Below are positions 40,670 to 51,152 of a DNA stretch of 64,000 nt, one piece after another. The notes under the pieces are model-generated. The model saw nothing but the letters and a program-made list of their open reading frames with translations. It made no database searches and was not told where the DNA came from. A program made the position numbers and the translations under genes. Every line of letters starts with the position of its first letter. Positions within the stretch are counted from its first letter, which is position 1. The stretch lies in contig NZ_NSDM01000002.1 of the NCBI RefSeq assembly GCF_030852425.1, positions 554,634-618,633 on the forward strand, written 5' to 3'. Origin of the DNA: Saccharothrix longispora. Its GTDB lineage: Bacteria; Actinomycetota; Actinomycetes; Mycobacteriales; Pseudonocardiaceae.

Positions 40670-41070
40670 TTCGTGCTCCTCACTCGGTGGTGACACGAGC
40701 GTGGAGTCCGGACCTCCGCGGTTCCTCAGCGCTTCCTCAAGCTTCGCCAGGGCCGAGGCGCCGAGGACGGCGAACGCGGCCCCGACGCCTCCAGCCATTC
40801 CCGCGGCAGTTCGTGCCGCCGGTCGGGGACCCGCCGCGCGAGCCGGTCGTCCTCGTCGAGGTGGGGGGCCGTCAGCGCGTCCCTCTGGTGCGCACGGCCG
40901 GGTCCTCGTCGAACCCGCCGATCCCGAGCCCGACGGAGGTGGCGCGCCAGGGCCGTTCCCCGCGGTCACCGGTGTCGGTGGCCCGTCGGGGCCGGGGAGG
41001 TCCGTGCCCCGACGGCACATCCGAAAGACCTCTTCCGAAAGAGTCCCTTCAGACCTGGGGTGTCACCTCG
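40670..41070. other. Region without a confident gene beside two pseudogenes
   Basis: About 400 bp between the TasA-like start and the ABC permease stop. It contains the TasA-like ribosome site and, near 41026-41043, a direct repeat of CCGAAAGA. Several minus-strand frames have coding-like wording, such as APHLDEDDRLARRVPDRRHE and GLGIGGFDEDPAVRTRG, but I recognise no family. They may be further remnants from the same decay event. Confidence 0.4.
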
Positions 41071-42720
41071 TCACCGGCCGACGTCCCGCCGGCGGAACCC
41101 GGCGAACCCGATCCCCACCAGCACCGCGGCGACCAGCGTCAGCCACAGCAGCGGCGCGGCGGTCGGCTCGGCGCCCGGCACCCTCGGGACGTGCGTGAAC
41201 GGCGACAGGTCCATCACCCACTGGTCGAGCCGCAGCAGCGGTCCGAGCTGGCCCAGCACCAGGCACACCACCAGCACCGCCCAGCTCACCGAGGTCAGCT
41301 TGGGGACCAGTGCGAACAGGACCAGCGACAGCCCGGCGACGACCCACACGGCGGGCGCGTGCACCAGCGCGGCGCCCACCAGGCGGACCACCTGCCCGCC
41401 GACGTCGCCGACGCGGGCGCCGTGCACGAGGCCCGCGCCGAGCCCGGCTGCGGCCAGCACCGCGGCCGTGCCGACGATCGCGAACACCAGGTGGCCCGCG
41501 ACCCACGCGTGCCGGCCGACGGCGGTGGCCAGCACCGGCTCGGCGCGGTACCCGGTCTCCTCGGCGCGCAGCCGCAGCAGCGCCTGCACCACGTAGATGG
41601 CGCTGAACAGGCCGATGACGCCGAGGATCGTGGCGAGGTAGACGTCGACGACCGCGCCGGTCCCGCCCATCCGGGTGATGATCTGCGCCAGCGCGGGGTT
41701 GTCCCCCAGCATCTCCTCGACGCCCCGGGCGACCGCCCCGTACACGCCGCCGAGCACGAGCAGGGCGAGGGCCCAGCCCAGCAGCATGCCCCGCTGCAAC
41801 CGCCACGCCAGGCCGAACGCGCTGCCCAGCGACGCCGGGGCGCGGGCCGGTCCCAGCCGCGTCGGCACGAGGCCGCCGCCGAGGTCGCGCCTGGTCACCA
41901 GCACCGAGGCGACCACCAGCAGCACCGCGCACAGCGCGAGCGGCAGCAGCGGGACCCACCAGCGCTCGTCGGCGAACGGCCTGGTCAGGCTCGCCCACCC
42001 GAGCGGTGACGCCCAGGTGAGCCAGGTCGGCCCCTCGTCGCCCGCCGCGTCGCCGACCGCGCGCAGCAGGTACGCCAGGCCCAGCACCGCGCCGGAGATC
42101 GCGTTGGCCGTGCGGGCGCTCTCCGACACCTGCGCCGAGACCGCGCCGACGCCCGCGAACGCCCAGCCGACCGCCGTGAACGCCGCGCCGAACGCGAACG
42201 ACCCGGCCGCCGGTTCGCCCAGGCCGATGAGGCCGAGCGCGGTCAGCAGGCCGATGACGACGTTGGCCAGCAACGCGGTCAGGACGCCGGCCGCCAGCGG
42301 CGCGTGCCGCCCGACGACGGCCGAGCCGATCAGCTCCAACCGACCCGACTCCTCCTCCGCCCTGGTGTGCCGGGTGACCAGGAACGTGCTCATCAGGGCC
42401 ACGAGGAGCGCGCCGAACACGCCCCACCGCCAGGCCAGCACGCCGCCGAGGGTCGAGGCGTCGTGCAGCGGGCCGATCAGGGCCAGGAACGCCGGGTTGG
42501 CGCCCGCGGTGGCCTCCAGCTGCCGCCGCGACTCGACCGTGCCGTACAGGTCGCCCATCGCCGAGGTGGTGGCCAGGGTGATGCCGACCAGCCCCAGCAC
42601 CCAGGCCGCGAGCAGCAGCCGGTCGCGGCGCAGCGCCAGCCCGAGCAGCGGGCGCAGTCCGGTCAGCGGGTTCCGGCCGGTCAGCGGGTTCCGGCCGGTC
42701 GACGGGTTCCGGCCGGTCAT
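41071..42720 (-). CDS. ABC-2 type permease (polyketide-antibiotic exporter family)
   Basis: A 549-residue permease with about 12 helices in two halves, matching the large actinobacterial permeases annotated as exporters of polyketide antibiotics. [20 protein letters not shown] opens the first half and [20 protein letters not shown] is a hallmark loop, repeated in the second half as [20 protein letters not shown]. The first 18 residues are three near-identical TGRNP units encoded by an 18-bp tandem repeat. ATG 42720 overlaps the ATPase stop by 4 bases. Confidence 0.9.
   Translation of the reverse strand: MTGRNPSTGRNPLTGRNPLTGLRPLLGLALRRDRLLLAAWVLGLVGITLATTSAMGDLYGTVESRRQLEATAGANPAFLALIGPLHDASTLGGVLAWRWGVFGALLVALMSTFLVTRHTRAEEESGRLELIGSAVVGRHAPLAAGVLTALLANVVIGLLTALGLIGLGEPAAGSFAFGAAFTAVGWAFAGVGAVSAQVSESARTANAISGAVLGLAYLLRAVGDAAGDEGPTWLTWASPLGWASLTRPFADERWWVPLLPLALCAVLLVVASVLVTRRDLGGGLVPTRLGPARAPASLGSAFGLAWRLQRGMLLGWALALLVLGGVYGAVARGVEEMLGDNPALAQIITRMGGTGAVVDVYLATILGVIGLFSAIYVVQALLRLRAEETGYRAEPVLATAVGRHAWVAGHLVFAIVGTAAVLAAAGLGAGLVHGARVGDVGGQVVRLVGAALVHAPAVWVVAGLSLVLFALVPKLTSVSWAVLVVCLVLGQLGPLLRLDQWVMDLSPFTHVPRVPGAEPTAAPLLWLTLVAAVLVGIGFAGFRRRDVGR
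42661..42714. repeat. 18-bp tandem repeat encoding the permease N-terminus
   Basis: GGTCAGCGGGTTCCGGCC is present at 42661-42678 and 42679-42696, and with two changes at 42697-42714. In frame it encodes six-residue units TGRNP(S/L) at the start of the permease, so unit gain or loss keeps the frame. Confidence 0.9.
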
Positions 42721-43616
42721 GACGACACCGCGCGCGAGTCGTCCTCGTAGTGGCGTAGGAACAGCTCCTCCAGCGTGGGTGGTTGGCTGGTGAGCGTCCG
42801 CACGCCCGACGCGACGAGGCTGCGCAGCGCGCCATCGAGGTGGTCGGTGTCCACCTCGAACCGCACGCGCCGGCCCCGCACGTCGACGTCGTGCACGCCG
42901 GGCAGGTCGGCCAGCCCGTCGGGCACGTCCACGAGTTCGGCGGTCACGCTGGTGCGGGTGAGGTGGCGCAGGTCGGCGAGCGTGCCCGACTCGACCGTGC
43001 GGCCGTTGCGGATGATGCTGACCCGGTCGCACAGCGCCTCGACCTCGGCCAGGACGTGGCTGGACAGCAGCACGGTGCGCTCGCCGCGCAGCTCGTTCAC
43101 GCAGTCCTGGAACACCGCCTCCATCAGCGGGTCCAGGCCGGAGGTCGGCTCGTCGAGGATCAGCAGCTCGACGTCGCTCGCGAGCGCGGCGACCAGGGCG
43201 ACCTTCTGCCGGTTGCCCTTGGAGTAGGTGTGCCCCTTCTTGCGCGGGTCCAGCTCGAAGCGCTCCAGCAGCTCCGCGCGGCGCTTCTCGTCGAGCCCGC
43301 CGCGCAGCCTGCCGAGCAGGTCGATGACCTCGCCGCCGGTCAGGTTCGGCCACAGGTTCACGTCGCCGGGCACGTAGGCCAGGCGCCGGTGCAGCGCGGC
43401 GGTGTCGCGCCACGGGTCGCCGCCCAGCAGCGACGCGGAACCCGCGTCGGCGCGCAGCAGCCCCAGCAGGACCCGGATGGCGGTCGACTTGCCCGCCCCG
43501 TTGGGGCCGAGGAAGCCGTGCACCTCCCCCTGGCGAACGGTCAGGTCCAGACCGTCCAGTGCACGCGTCGGACCAAAGGCCTTGACCAGGCCCGACACGG
43601 ATATCGCGGATGTCAT
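42717..43616 (-). CDS. ABC transporter ATP-binding protein
   Basis: A 299-residue drug-exporter ATPase: Walker [10 protein letters not shown], signature [19 protein letters not shown], Walker [16 protein letters not shown] and the switch His in [17 protein letters not shown]. It pairs with the permease at 41071-42720. ATG 43616 lies close to a palindrome (43642-43655) shared with the divergent GbsR-type regulator, which probably represses it. Confidence 0.94.
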   Translation of the reverse strand: MTSAISVSGLVKAFGPTRALDGLDLTVRQGEVHGFLGPNGAGKSTAIRVLLGLLRADAGSASLLGGDPWRDTAALHRRLAYVPGDVNLWPNLTGGEVIDLLGRLRGGLDEKRRAELLERFELDPRKKGHTYSKGNRQKVALVAALASDVELLILDEPTSGLDPLMEAVFQDCVNELRGERTVLLSSHVLAEVEALCDRVSIIRNGRTVESGTLADLRHLTRTSVTAELVDVPDGLADLPGVHDVDVRGRRVRFEVDTDHLDGALRSLVASGVRTLTSQPPTLEELFLRHYEDDSRAVSS

Positions 43617-43641
43617 GGGCAACAAGCTACAATTCTTTCAC

Positions 43642-43655
43642 AACTTCGTGAAGTT
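43642..43655. promoter_or_regulatory. Operator-like palindrome between ABC exporter and GbsR/MarR regulator
   Basis: AACTTC-GT-GAAGTT is a perfect inverted repeat in the only notably AT-rich stretch here (about 43620-43675). On the minus strand, a TTCACG/TAGCTT hexamer pair with a 17-nt spacer overlaps it. On the plus strand, a TATAAA lies at 43665-43670. Binding would block both promoters. Confidence 0.7.
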
Positions 43656-43709
43656 AAGGAAGCGTATAAACTGCCACCCGTTCGGAAGTCCTGAAGGGAT
43701 GATGCGCCG

Positions 43710-44201
43710 GTGGCTGACGTGCACGAGCGTGACGACGAGGCCGTGCTGCGCTTCATCGAGCGCTTCGCCGCCGTGTTCAACGAGGCCGGTGTGCCGAGGA
43801 TGCCCGCGCGCGTGTTCACCGCCCTGCTCGCCTCCGACAGCGGCCGCATGACCTCCGCCGACCTGGCCGACGTGCTCCAGGTGTCCCCCGCCGCGATCTC
43901 CGGCGCCGTCCGCTACCTGTCCCAGGTGCGCCTCATCGGGCGCGAGCGCGAGACCGGCACCCGCCGTGACGTCTACACCGTGCTCGACGACGTCTGGTAC
44001 GAGGCGCTGTTCCGCCGCGACGACATGTTCCGCCGCTGGGAGGTGCCGCTGAAGGAAGGCGTCACCACGCTCGGCGAGGACACCCCGGCCGGCCGGCGCA
44101 TCGCCGAGATGCGCGCCTTCTTCGGGTTCATCCACGCCGAGCTGCCGACCCTGCTGGAGCGCTGGCGGACCCACCGCGCGGAGAAGTTCGGCCCGAACTG
44201 A
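43710..44201 (+). CDS. GbsR/MarR-type transcriptional regulator
   Basis: A 163-residue winged-helix regulator. FAAVFNEAGVPRMPARVFTA and MTSADLADVLQVSPAAISGA with VRYLSQVRLIGRERETGTRR are the usual blocks of the actinobacterial MarR family that neighbours drug-exporter ABC operons. GTG 43710 is the start in this frame. It is divergent from the ABC pair across a 14-bp palindrome, so it probably represses the exporter until a drug ligand binds. Confidence 0.88.
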   Translation: MADVHERDDEAVLRFIERFAAVFNEAGVPRMPARVFTALLASDSGRMTSADLADVLQVSPAAISGAVRYLSQVRLIGRERETGTRRDVYTVLDDVWYEALFRRDDMFRRWEVPLKEGVTTLGEDTPAGRRIAEMRAFFGFIHAELPTLLERWRTHRAEKFGPN

Positions 44202-44228
44202 CCCCCGCGGTTCGGAATATTTACGACT

Positions 44229-44254
44229 AACGGCGCTACTGCCGGGCCGTTTTT
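44229..44254 (+). terminator. Possible intrinsic terminator after the GbsR-type gene
   Basis: AACGGC (44229-44234) pairs with GCCGTT (44246-44251), and five consecutive T's (44250-44254) complete the signal, an uncommon U-tract for this genome. The stem is only 6 bp. Confidence 0.4.
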
Positions 44255-44380
44255 GTCCCGATCATGCTTGTGACCAGGTCGCACCACCCGTTCGCGCGAA
44301 CGTCCCCATCCCTGCACGCTCGCACCGACCGGCACACCCGCCGGCGCGGTCGAGCAGCCCTGCCCGAGGGAGACCCCGTC

Positions 44381-46183
44381 ATGGGAGACGCCCGCACCAC
44401 CAGAAGACTCGCCGTCCTCGGCTTAGCAGCGGTTTCGGCCGCGGCACTGGCCTTCGCCAACACCGGGGTGGCGGCCGCCGAGGGCACCGTGCTCGGCGCC
44501 GAGCGCGCCGACGCCGTCGCCGGTTCCTACATCGTGGCCCTGAACGACTCGGTCTCGGCGCGGTCCGCGTCGGCCTCGACCGCGTCCGCGCTGGTCGGCA
44601 AGTACGGCGGCCAGGTCCGCGCGGCCTGGCAGCACGCCCTGAACGGCTTCCACGCATCCCTGTCCGAGTCCCAGGCGCGCCGCCTGGCCGCCGACCCGCG
44701 GGTGGCGTTCGTGCAGGCCGACCTGCCGGTGAAGCTGGACGCCCAGCCGAACCCGCCGTCGTGGGGCCTGGACCGCATCGACCAGCGGGACCTGCCGCTG
44801 GACAACAACTACGCGGACGGGTCCGCGAGCAACGTGCGGGCGTACATCATCGACACCGGCATCCGGACGACGCACAGCGACTTCGGCGGCCAGGCGTCGT
44901 GGGGCGCCAACACCAGCGGTGACGGCAACAACAGCGACTGCAACGGCCACGGCACGCACGTCGCCGGCACGGTCGGCGGCATCGCGCACGGCGTCGCCAA
45001 GGGCGTCAAGCTCATCGCCGTGAAGGTGCTGACCTGCGCGGGCTCCGGCACCACGGCGGGCGTCGTCGCGGGCGTGGACTGGGTGACGGCGAACGCGGTC
45101 AAGCCGGCCGTGGCGAACATGTCGCTGGGCGGCGGCGCGGACACCGCGCTCGACACGGCGGTGCGCAACTCCATCGCGTCGGGCATCACCTACGCGGTGG
45201 CCTCGGGCAACTCCAACGCCAACGCGTGCAACTACTCCCCGGCCCGCGTGGCCGAGGCGCTGAGCGTGAACGCGTCGACCAACACCGACGCGCGGGCCTC
45301 GTTCTCGAACTTCGGCACCTGCACGGACATCTTCGCGCCGGGCCAGAACATCACCTCGGCGTGGCACACCAACGACACGGCCACCAACACGATCAGCGGC
45401 ACGTCGATGGCGTCCCCGCACGTCGCCGGCGCGGCGGCCCGCTACCTGGCCGCCAACCCCACCGCGACCCCGCCGACCGTGAACGCGGCGATCGTCGCCG
45501 CCGCCACGTCGGACAAGATCACCAGCCCGGGCACCGGCTCGCCGAACAAGCTGCTCTACACCGGCACCGCCACCCCCGGCACCCCGGCCGTGTCCAACCC
45601 GGGCAACCAGTCGACCACCGTCGGCACCGCCGTCAGCCTCCAGCTCACGGCGTCCGGCGGCACCGCGCCGTACTCGTTCTCGGCGACCGGCCTGCCCGCC
45701 GGCCTGTCGATCAGCGCGTCCGGCCTGATCTCCGGCACCCCCACGGCCACCGGCACCTCGTCGGTGACCGTCACCGTGACGGATTCGGCCGGGCGGACCG
45801 GCACCGCCTCGTTCACCTGGACGGTCACGGCGGTCGGCACCGGGTGCAACCCGGTGACCAACGGCACCGACGTGTCGATCCCCGACAACAGCACGGTGAA
45901 CAGCCCGATCGCGCTGGCCTGCTCGGGCAACGCGTCGGCGACCACCACGGTGCAGGTCAACATCGTGCACACCTACATCGGTGACCTCGTGGTGGACCTC
46001 GTCGCCCCCGACGGCTCGGTCTACAACCTGCACAACCGCAGCGGTGGCAGCACCGACAACATCAACCGCTCGTACACGGTGAACGCCTCGTCCGAGGTGG
46101 CGGCGGGCACCTGGCAGCTCCGGGTGCGCGACGCCGCGTTCCTGGACACGGGCTACATCAACAGCTGGACGCTCGACGCGTGA
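44381..46183 (+). CDS. Secreted S8 family subtilisin-like serine protease
   Basis: A 600-residue exported protease. The signal peptide is RRLAVLGLAAVSAAALAFAN with a cut near GVAAAEG. An I9 inhibitor prodomain follows (SYIVALNDSVSARS to RVAFVQAD). The S8 catalytic triad is Asp in YIIDTGIRTTHSDF, His in NGHGTHVAGTVGG and Ser in SGTSMASPHVAGAAAR. The C-terminus has an Ig-like putative-binding domain (GLPAGLSISASGLISGTPTA) and a proprotein-convertase P domain (HTYIGDLVVDLVAPDGSVYN). ATG 44381 follows GAGGGAG. A 14-bp stem terminator follows the gene. Confidence 0.95.
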   Translation: MGDARTTRRLAVLGLAAVSAAALAFANTGVAAAEGTVLGAERADAVAGSYIVALNDSVSARSASASTASALVGKYGGQVRAAWQHALNGFHASLSESQARRLAADPRVAFVQADLPVKLDAQPNPPSWGLDRIDQRDLPLDNNYADGSASNVRAYIIDTGIRTTHSDFGGQASWGANTSGDGNNSDCNGHGTHVAGTVGGIAHGVAKGVKLIAVKVLTCAGSGTTAGVVAGVDWVTANAVKPAVANMSLGGGADTALDTAVRNSIASGITYAVASGNSNANACNYSPARVAEALSVNASTNTDARASFSNFGTCTDIFAPGQNITSAWHTNDTATNTISGTSMASPHVAGAAARYLAANPTATPPTVNAAIVAAATSDKITSPGTGSPNKLLYTGTATPGTPAVSNPGNQSTTVGTAVSLQLTASGGTAPYSFSATGLPAGLSISASGLISGTPTATGTSSVTVTVTDSAGRTGTASFTWTVTAVGTGCNPVTNGTDVSIPDNSTVNSPIALACSGNASATTTVQVNIVHTYIGDLVVDLVAPDGSVYNLHNRSGGSTDNINRSYTVNASSEVAAGTWQLRVRDAAFLDTGYINSWTLDA

Positions 46184-46192
46184 CCCGGGCGA

Positions 46193-46223
46193 GGGGCCGC
46201 CACCCGTTGCGGGTGGCGGCCCC
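46193..46223. terminator. Bidirectional terminator between protease and mshC
   Basis: GGGGCCGCCACCCG-TTG-CGGGTGGCGGCCCC, a perfect 14-bp stem with a 3-nt loop between convergent genes. Confidence 0.85.
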
Positions 46224-46231
46224 GTCCGCTC

Positions 46232-47470
46232 CTACAGCTCCACGCCCAGCAGCGAGTCGACCGCCGCCCGGAACAGCGTCGGGCCGGTCGCGTCCGAACC
46301 ACCGGTGGACAACGCCTCGTCCGCCCACGCGTCGAGGGCCGCGAGGGCGGACGGCGTGTCCAGGTCGTTGCCCAGGTGGTCGCGCAGGCGGGCCACCGCG
46401 TCCCGCGCGCCCGGGCCCGCGGCCAGGGCCGCGGCACGCCGCCACGTCGCCAGGCGGGCCTCGGCGGACGCCAGCAGCTCCGCGCTCCACGGCCGGTCCG
46501 CGCGGTAGTGGCCGGCGAAGAGGGCCAGCCGGATCGCACTCGGGTCGACCTTCTCGGCGCGCAGCTTCGAGACGAACACCAGGTTGCCGCGCGACTTGGA
46601 CATCTTCTCGCCGTCCAGGCCGATCATGCCCGCGTGCACGTAGTGCCGCGCGAACGGGTGCTCGCCGGTCAGCGCCTCGGCGTGGGCCGCCGAGAACTCG
46701 TGGTGCGGGAAGACCAGGTCCGAGCCGCCGCCCTGGACGTCGAACGACGTGCCCAGGCGGTTGAGGGCGATGGCGCTGCACTCGACGTGCCAGCCCGGCC
46801 GGCCGGGTCCCAGCTCCGAGGGCCACGAGGGCTCACCGGGGCGCGCGGAGCGCCAGAGCAGGGCGTCGAGGGGGTGGCGCTTGCCCGCGCGGTCGGGGTC
46901 GCCGCCGCGTTCGGCGAAGAAGCGGGCCATGGTGTCGGCGTCGTAGTTCGACTCGTAGCCGAAGCGGCCGGTGGCGCCGTGGTCGAAGTAGACGTCCGGG
47001 TGTTCCGGGTCGTCGACGCGGTAGGCGGAGCCGTCGGCCAGCATCTTGGCGACGGCCTCGACGACCTCCGGGATCGCCTCGACGGCACCGATGTAGTCGC
47101 GGGGCGGCAGGACGCGCAGGGCCACCATGTCCTCGCGGAACAGGGCGGTCTCCCGCATGCCCAGGACGACCCAGTCGTCCTGGTCGCGCTCGGCGCGCTC
47201 CAGCAGCGGGTCGTCGACGTCGGTGACGTTCTGCACGTAGTGCACGTCGTGCCCGTTGTCCAGCCATACCCGGTGCACCAGGTCGAACGCCAGGTAGGTC
47301 GCCGCGTGACCCAGGTGGGTCGCGTCGTACGGGGTGATGCCGCAGACGTACAGCCTGGCGGTGTCGCCCGGGGCGGTCGGGCGCACCTCTCCGGTGGCGG
47401 TGTCGTGCAACCGCAGCGGGCGCGGCTCGCCCGCTACCCGCGGGACTGGGGTGGATGACCAGGTCTGCAT
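46232..47470 (-). CDS. mshC: Mycothiol cysteine ligase MshC
   Basis: MshC joins cysteine to GlcN-Ins in mycothiol synthesis, the actinobacterial thiol buffer. The 412-residue protein is a CysRS-like class I ligase: [20 protein letters not shown] with the HIGH-type motif HLGH, the zinc-site [15 protein letters not shown], and KMSKSRGN. The N-terminal [10 protein letters not shown] matches the family start. ATG 47470 lies 7 nt after a minus-strand TAGGGT, suggesting leaderless initiation. The upstream 179 bp (47471-47649) holds nothing recognisable. Confidence 0.96.
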   Translation of the reverse strand: MQTWSSTPVPRVAGEPRPLRLHDTATGEVRPTAPGDTARLYVCGITPYDATHLGHAATYLAFDLVHRVWLDNGHDVHYVQNVTDVDDPLLERAERDQDDWVVLGMRETALFREDMVALRVLPPRDYIGAVEAIPEVVEAVAKMLADGSAYRVDDPEHPDVYFDHGATGRFGYESNYDADTMARFFAERGGDPDRAGKRHPLDALLWRSARPGEPSWPSELGPGRPGWHVECSAIALNRLGTSFDVQGGGSDLVFPHHEFSAAHAEALTGEHPFARHYVHAGMIGLDGEKMSKSRGNLVFVSKLRAEKVDPSAIRLALFAGHYRADRPWSAELLASAEARLATWRRAAALAAGPGARDAVARLRDHLGNDLDTPSALAALDAWADEALSTGGSDATGPTLFRAAVDSLLGVEL

Positions 47471-47649
47471 GCCCTCGACCCTAACTCGCGGCCCGGACGG
47501 GAGGAGAACGTCCACCTGCCGGGAAGCCCCGAACACCCGCCGGAGGTGTGACGCCCCCGCCCGACGACGGAGGACCACGTGCTCCCGATCACACGAGCGG
47601 CGCACCCGCCGCGCGCCGGTGCGCGCCCACCTCCCGTCTTCCGCCGTCG

Positions 47650-49584
47650 TCAGCGGCGCTTGCGGGACCTCAGGTAGTCGCTCACCACCGCCGCCCCGAG
47701 CCCGTCCTCGTCCGGCGCGACGACGCGACCGCCCGAGCGGCGGGCCACCGCGTCCACGAACCTGGTCAGGCGGGGGTCGTCGCCCAGCCGGAACACGGTG
47801 ATCGACGCGCCCAGCCTCGCCAGGGCGTCGACCTCCACCAGGGTCTTGCCCAGCGTGCGGTCCAGCGGCGGGTAGTGGAACTCGGCTTCGCCGGTCGCCT
47901 CCAGGTGCGCGGTCGGCTCGCCGTCGGTCACCACCAGGACGACCGGCTGGGCGTCGGGGTGCCGCCGCACGTGCCGCCCGGCCAGCAGCAGCGCGTGGTG
48001 CAGGTTGGTGCCCTGCTCCCACACTCCCTCCAGGGCGGTGAGCTGCCCGATGTCCACGGTCTCGGCGTGCCGGCCGAACGTGATCAGCTCCAGCGCGTCC
48101 GTGCGGAACCTCGTGCGCACCAGGTGGTGCAGGGCCAGCGCGGTGCGCTTCATCGGCACCCACCGGCCGTCCTGCACCATCGACCACGACGTGTCGACGC
48201 ACAGCGCGACCGCCGCCCGCGACCGCCGCTCGGTCTCGCTGACCTCGACGTCGACCACGTCCAGCGACACCGGCCCGCCCGCCGAGCGCAGCACGGCGTT
48301 GGTGACGGTGCGCGGCACGTTCCACGGCTCGGTGTCGCCGAACGCCCACGGCCGGGTCGAACCGGTCGGCTCGCCGGACGCGCCCGCCGACCGGTTGTCC
48401 CGCTGCCCCTGTGCCCGCACGCCGTCGATGACGCCGCGCAGCGCCGTCTCCCCCAGCCGCCGCAGCGCCTTGGGGGTGAGCCGCAGCGAGCCGTCGGGCG
48501 CGCGTTCCAGCAGGTTCTGCGACCGCAGCTCGCGCTCCAGCTCGGCGAGCCGGCGCGCGTCCACGCCCGCGTCGCCGTCGAGCTGGCGGACCAGTGCCTC
48601 CAGGTCGATGTCCTCCAGGCGGGCGCCCGGGTAGGACTGGGCGAGCTGCTCGGCGAGCGCGTCCAGCTCGGCCAGGTCGGCCATCGCCTGGGCGCCCTCG
48701 CCGAGGCCCATCGGGTTGTCGCCGCGGAAGCGCGCCGAGCCGTCCCAGTCCTCGCCGGGCCGCATGCCCTGGAGCAGCGAGTCGAGCTGCGCGAGCTGGG
48801 CCCCGATCCCGGAGTCGCCGAACGCCTGCTGCGACAGCGCGGCCAGTTCCCGCCGCTGCTGCTCGGTCATCGAGTTCATCATCCGCTGGGCGGCGGCCGA
48901 CCGGGCGGCCAGCGCGTCGACCAGCTCGTCGACCGTCCTCGGGTTCTCCGGGAAGAACTCGCCGTGCTCGCGCATGAACCCGTCGAACCGCTCCGCGGTG
49001 TCCTCGCCCCTGGCGTGGGCGGCGAGCAGGTCGTTCAGGTCGCGCAGCATGTCCTGGATGCGCCGCACGTCCTCCGGCCGGACGCTCTCCACGGCCTGCT
49101 TCATGCCCTGGAAGCGCTGGTCCATCAGCTCCCGGCCGAGCAGGTTCCGGATCTCCTCGTACGACTCGCGCGCCCGCGGCGAGCGCCAGTCGTACTCGGC
49201 CAGCTCGCGCACGGCCGCGGCCGTCGACTGCGGCAGCGCGTCGAGCTGCGCCTCGCGGAAGCGGGCGTCGTCGTCCGGGTCGGGGAACAGCGCCGCCCGC
49301 TCCGCCCGGACCGCCTCCTGGAGCAACCGCTGGACCTCCTGCAACGTGCCGTCCAGCCGGTGCCGCCGGGTGATCGCGGCCCGCTTGCGCCACAGCCGCG
49401 CGGTCAGGTCGTCCAGGCCGCGGGTGCCCGGCAGGCCGCGGCGCAGCAGCTCGCGCAGCGCCGACTCGGGCGAGGAGCCCTCCATGACCTCGCGGCCCAG
49501 CTCGTCCATCGCCGCGCGCAGGTCGGTCGGCGGCGCCAGCGGGTCGGGCCCGTCGACGTACCGGCCGTAGCGGTAACTGCTCAT
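47650..49584 (-). CDS. von Willebrand factor A domain protein (CoxE/ChlD-like)
   Basis: A 644-residue cytosolic protein. The N-terminal 400 residues are helical and charged, without a recognised domain. A vWA domain occupies about 430-640: [20 protein letters not shown] contains a DTSxS MIDAS motif, and [14 protein letters not shown] and [20 protein letters not shown] complete it. The start overlaps the stop of the MoxR-like ATPase (ATGA). MoxR/vWA pairs act as chelatase-like or chaperone machines; the client here is unknown. Confidence 0.88.
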   Translation of the reverse strand: MSSYRYGRYVDGPDPLAPPTDLRAAMDELGREVMEGSSPESALRELLRRGLPGTRGLDDLTARLWRKRAAITRRHRLDGTLQEVQRLLQEAVRAERAALFPDPDDDARFREAQLDALPQSTAAAVRELAEYDWRSPRARESYEEIRNLLGRELMDQRFQGMKQAVESVRPEDVRRIQDMLRDLNDLLAAHARGEDTAERFDGFMREHGEFFPENPRTVDELVDALAARSAAAQRMMNSMTEQQRRELAALSQQAFGDSGIGAQLAQLDSLLQGMRPGEDWDGSARFRGDNPMGLGEGAQAMADLAELDALAEQLAQSYPGARLEDIDLEALVRQLDGDAGVDARRLAELERELRSQNLLERAPDGSLRLTPKALRRLGETALRGVIDGVRAQGQRDNRSAGASGEPTGSTRPWAFGDTEPWNVPRTVTNAVLRSAGGPVSLDVVDVEVSETERRSRAAVALCVDTSWSMVQDGRWVPMKRTALALHHLVRTRFRTDALELITFGRHAETVDIGQLTALEGVWEQGTNLHHALLLAGRHVRRHPDAQPVVLVVTDGEPTAHLEATGEAEFHYPPLDRTLGKTLVEVDALARLGASITVFRLGDDPRLTRFVDAVARRSGGRVVAPDEDGLGAAVVSDYLRSRKRR

Positions 49585-50966
49585 CCGTACACCGTTCGGT
49601 CGTCGTCGCTGTCCTTGGCCAGCTGACGGGTGAGGTAGAGCGACTCCAGGGCCAGTTCCACGCCCGAGGCGATGCGGCCGGCCGGGTCCTTCGGGCCCGC
49701 GCCGACGCGCTGCGCCACCTCGTGCAGCACCGGCAGCTCGGGCAGCGCGCCCAGCAGGTCCCCGGCGGGCACGCGCTCGCCGGTGGCCACCGGGTGGCCC
49801 GCGGACACCAGCTCGGCCAGCGGCCGCAGGTTCAGGCCGGCGAACGTCGAGCGCGCGGTGTCCGCCACGGCCCGGCGCAGCAGGTGGGTCAGCACCTCCT
49901 GCTCGCGGCCCTCCTCGCCGGCCTCGAACTCCAGCTTGCCGCGCAGCACCTCGGGCACCGAGTCGAGGTCCACGGGGCGTGCCACGGCCGGGTTCTCGCC
50001 GATCAGGGCGCTGCGCCGCAGGGCGGCGGCGGCGACCGTCTCGGCCGCCGCGACCGCGAACCGGGCCGACACGCCGGAGCGCTGGTCGATCGCCGACGAC
50101 TCGCGCAGGTGCCGCACGAACCGGGCGATGACCTCCAGCAGGTGGTCCCCGACCTCGGCGACCAGCCGGGCCTCCTGGCGCACCAGGTCGACCTCGGCGC
50201 CGATCTCCAGCGGGTAGTGGGTGCGGATCTCCGCGCCGAACCGGTCCTTGAGCGGGGTGATGATCCGGCCGCGGTTGGTGTAGTCCTCGGGGTTGGCGGT
50301 GGCGACGAGCAGCACGTCCAGCGGCAGCCGCAGCGTGTAGCCGCGGATCTGGATGTCGCGCTCCTCCATCACGTTGAGCAGCGACACCTGGATGCGCTCG
50401 GCCAGGTCGGGCAGTTCGTTGACGGCGATGACGCCGCGGTGCGACCGGGGCAGCAGGCCGTAGTGGATGGTCTCCGGGTCGCCGAGGCTCCGGCCCTGGG
50501 CGACCTTGACCGGGTCGACGTCGCCGACCAGGTCGCCGACGCTCGTGTCGGGCGTGGCCAGCTTCTCGGCGAACCGCTCGTCGCGGTGCTTCCAGACGAC
50601 CGGGAGGTCTTCGCCCAGCTCGGCGGCGCGGCGCTTGGACTCGGGGGTGACGGGCTCCAGCGGGTGCTCGTTCAGCTCGGCGCCCCCGATCACCGGGGTC
50701 CACTCGTCGAGCAGGCCCACGATGGTGCGCAGCAGCCGGGTCTTGCCCTGGCCGCGTTCGCCGAGCAGCACCACGTCGTGCCCGGCCAACAGCGCGCGCT
50801 CCAGCTGGGGCAGCACGGTGCGGTCGAAGCCCACGATCCCGGGCCACGGGTCGCGGCCCTCGCGGAGAGCGGCCAGCAGGTTGTCCCGGATCTCGGCCTT
50901 CACCCCGCGCGGCAGGTGGCCTGCCGCGCGGAGCGCGCCGGCGGTGGTGGGGTGCTCAGAGGTCAC
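49581..50966 (-). CDS. MoxR/magnesium chelatase-like AAA+ ATPase
   Basis: A 461-residue AAA+ protein: Walker [19 protein letters not shown], Walker B region [20 protein letters not shown], sensor [20 protein letters not shown]. It matches the ChlI-like ATPases that pair with vWA proteins. GTG 50966 ([10 protein letters not shown]) is the start in this frame, while the frame stays open farther upstream without similarity. Coupled by 4-bp overlap to the vWA gene, so the two likely form one complex. Confidence 0.9.
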   Translation of the reverse strand: MTSEHPTTAGALRAAGHLPRGVKAEIRDNLLAALREGRDPWPGIVGFDRTVLPQLERALLAGHDVVLLGERGQGKTRLLRTIVGLLDEWTPVIGGAELNEHPLEPVTPESKRRAAELGEDLPVVWKHRDERFAEKLATPDTSVGDLVGDVDPVKVAQGRSLGDPETIHYGLLPRSHRGVIAVNELPDLAERIQVSLLNVMEERDIQIRGYTLRLPLDVLLVATANPEDYTNRGRIITPLKDRFGAEIRTHYPLEIGAEVDLVRQEARLVAEVGDHLLEVIARFVRHLRESSAIDQRSGVSARFAVAAAETVAAAALRRSALIGENPAVARPVDLDSVPEVLRGKLEFEAGEEGREQEVLTHLLRRAVADTARSTFAGLNLRPLAELVSAGHPVATGERVPAGDLLGALPELPVLHEVAQRVGAGPKDPAGRIASGVELALESLYLTRQLAKDSDDDRTVYG

Positions 50967-51152
50967 CCGACCGAAGTTACGCCTGCTCCGGGCACCGGTC
51001 GACGTGGAGCGACTCCAGCCGGGCGCCGGTGCGGAGGTGTTCCGCCGAGGGCGAACGGCACCCGGGTGACGCTGCCCGGTCACCCCGACGAATGCGGAGA
51101 CGCGCCGAACCCGCGCTGTTACGCAGGTCCCGGGGTGTGACGGGGAGGTCGG

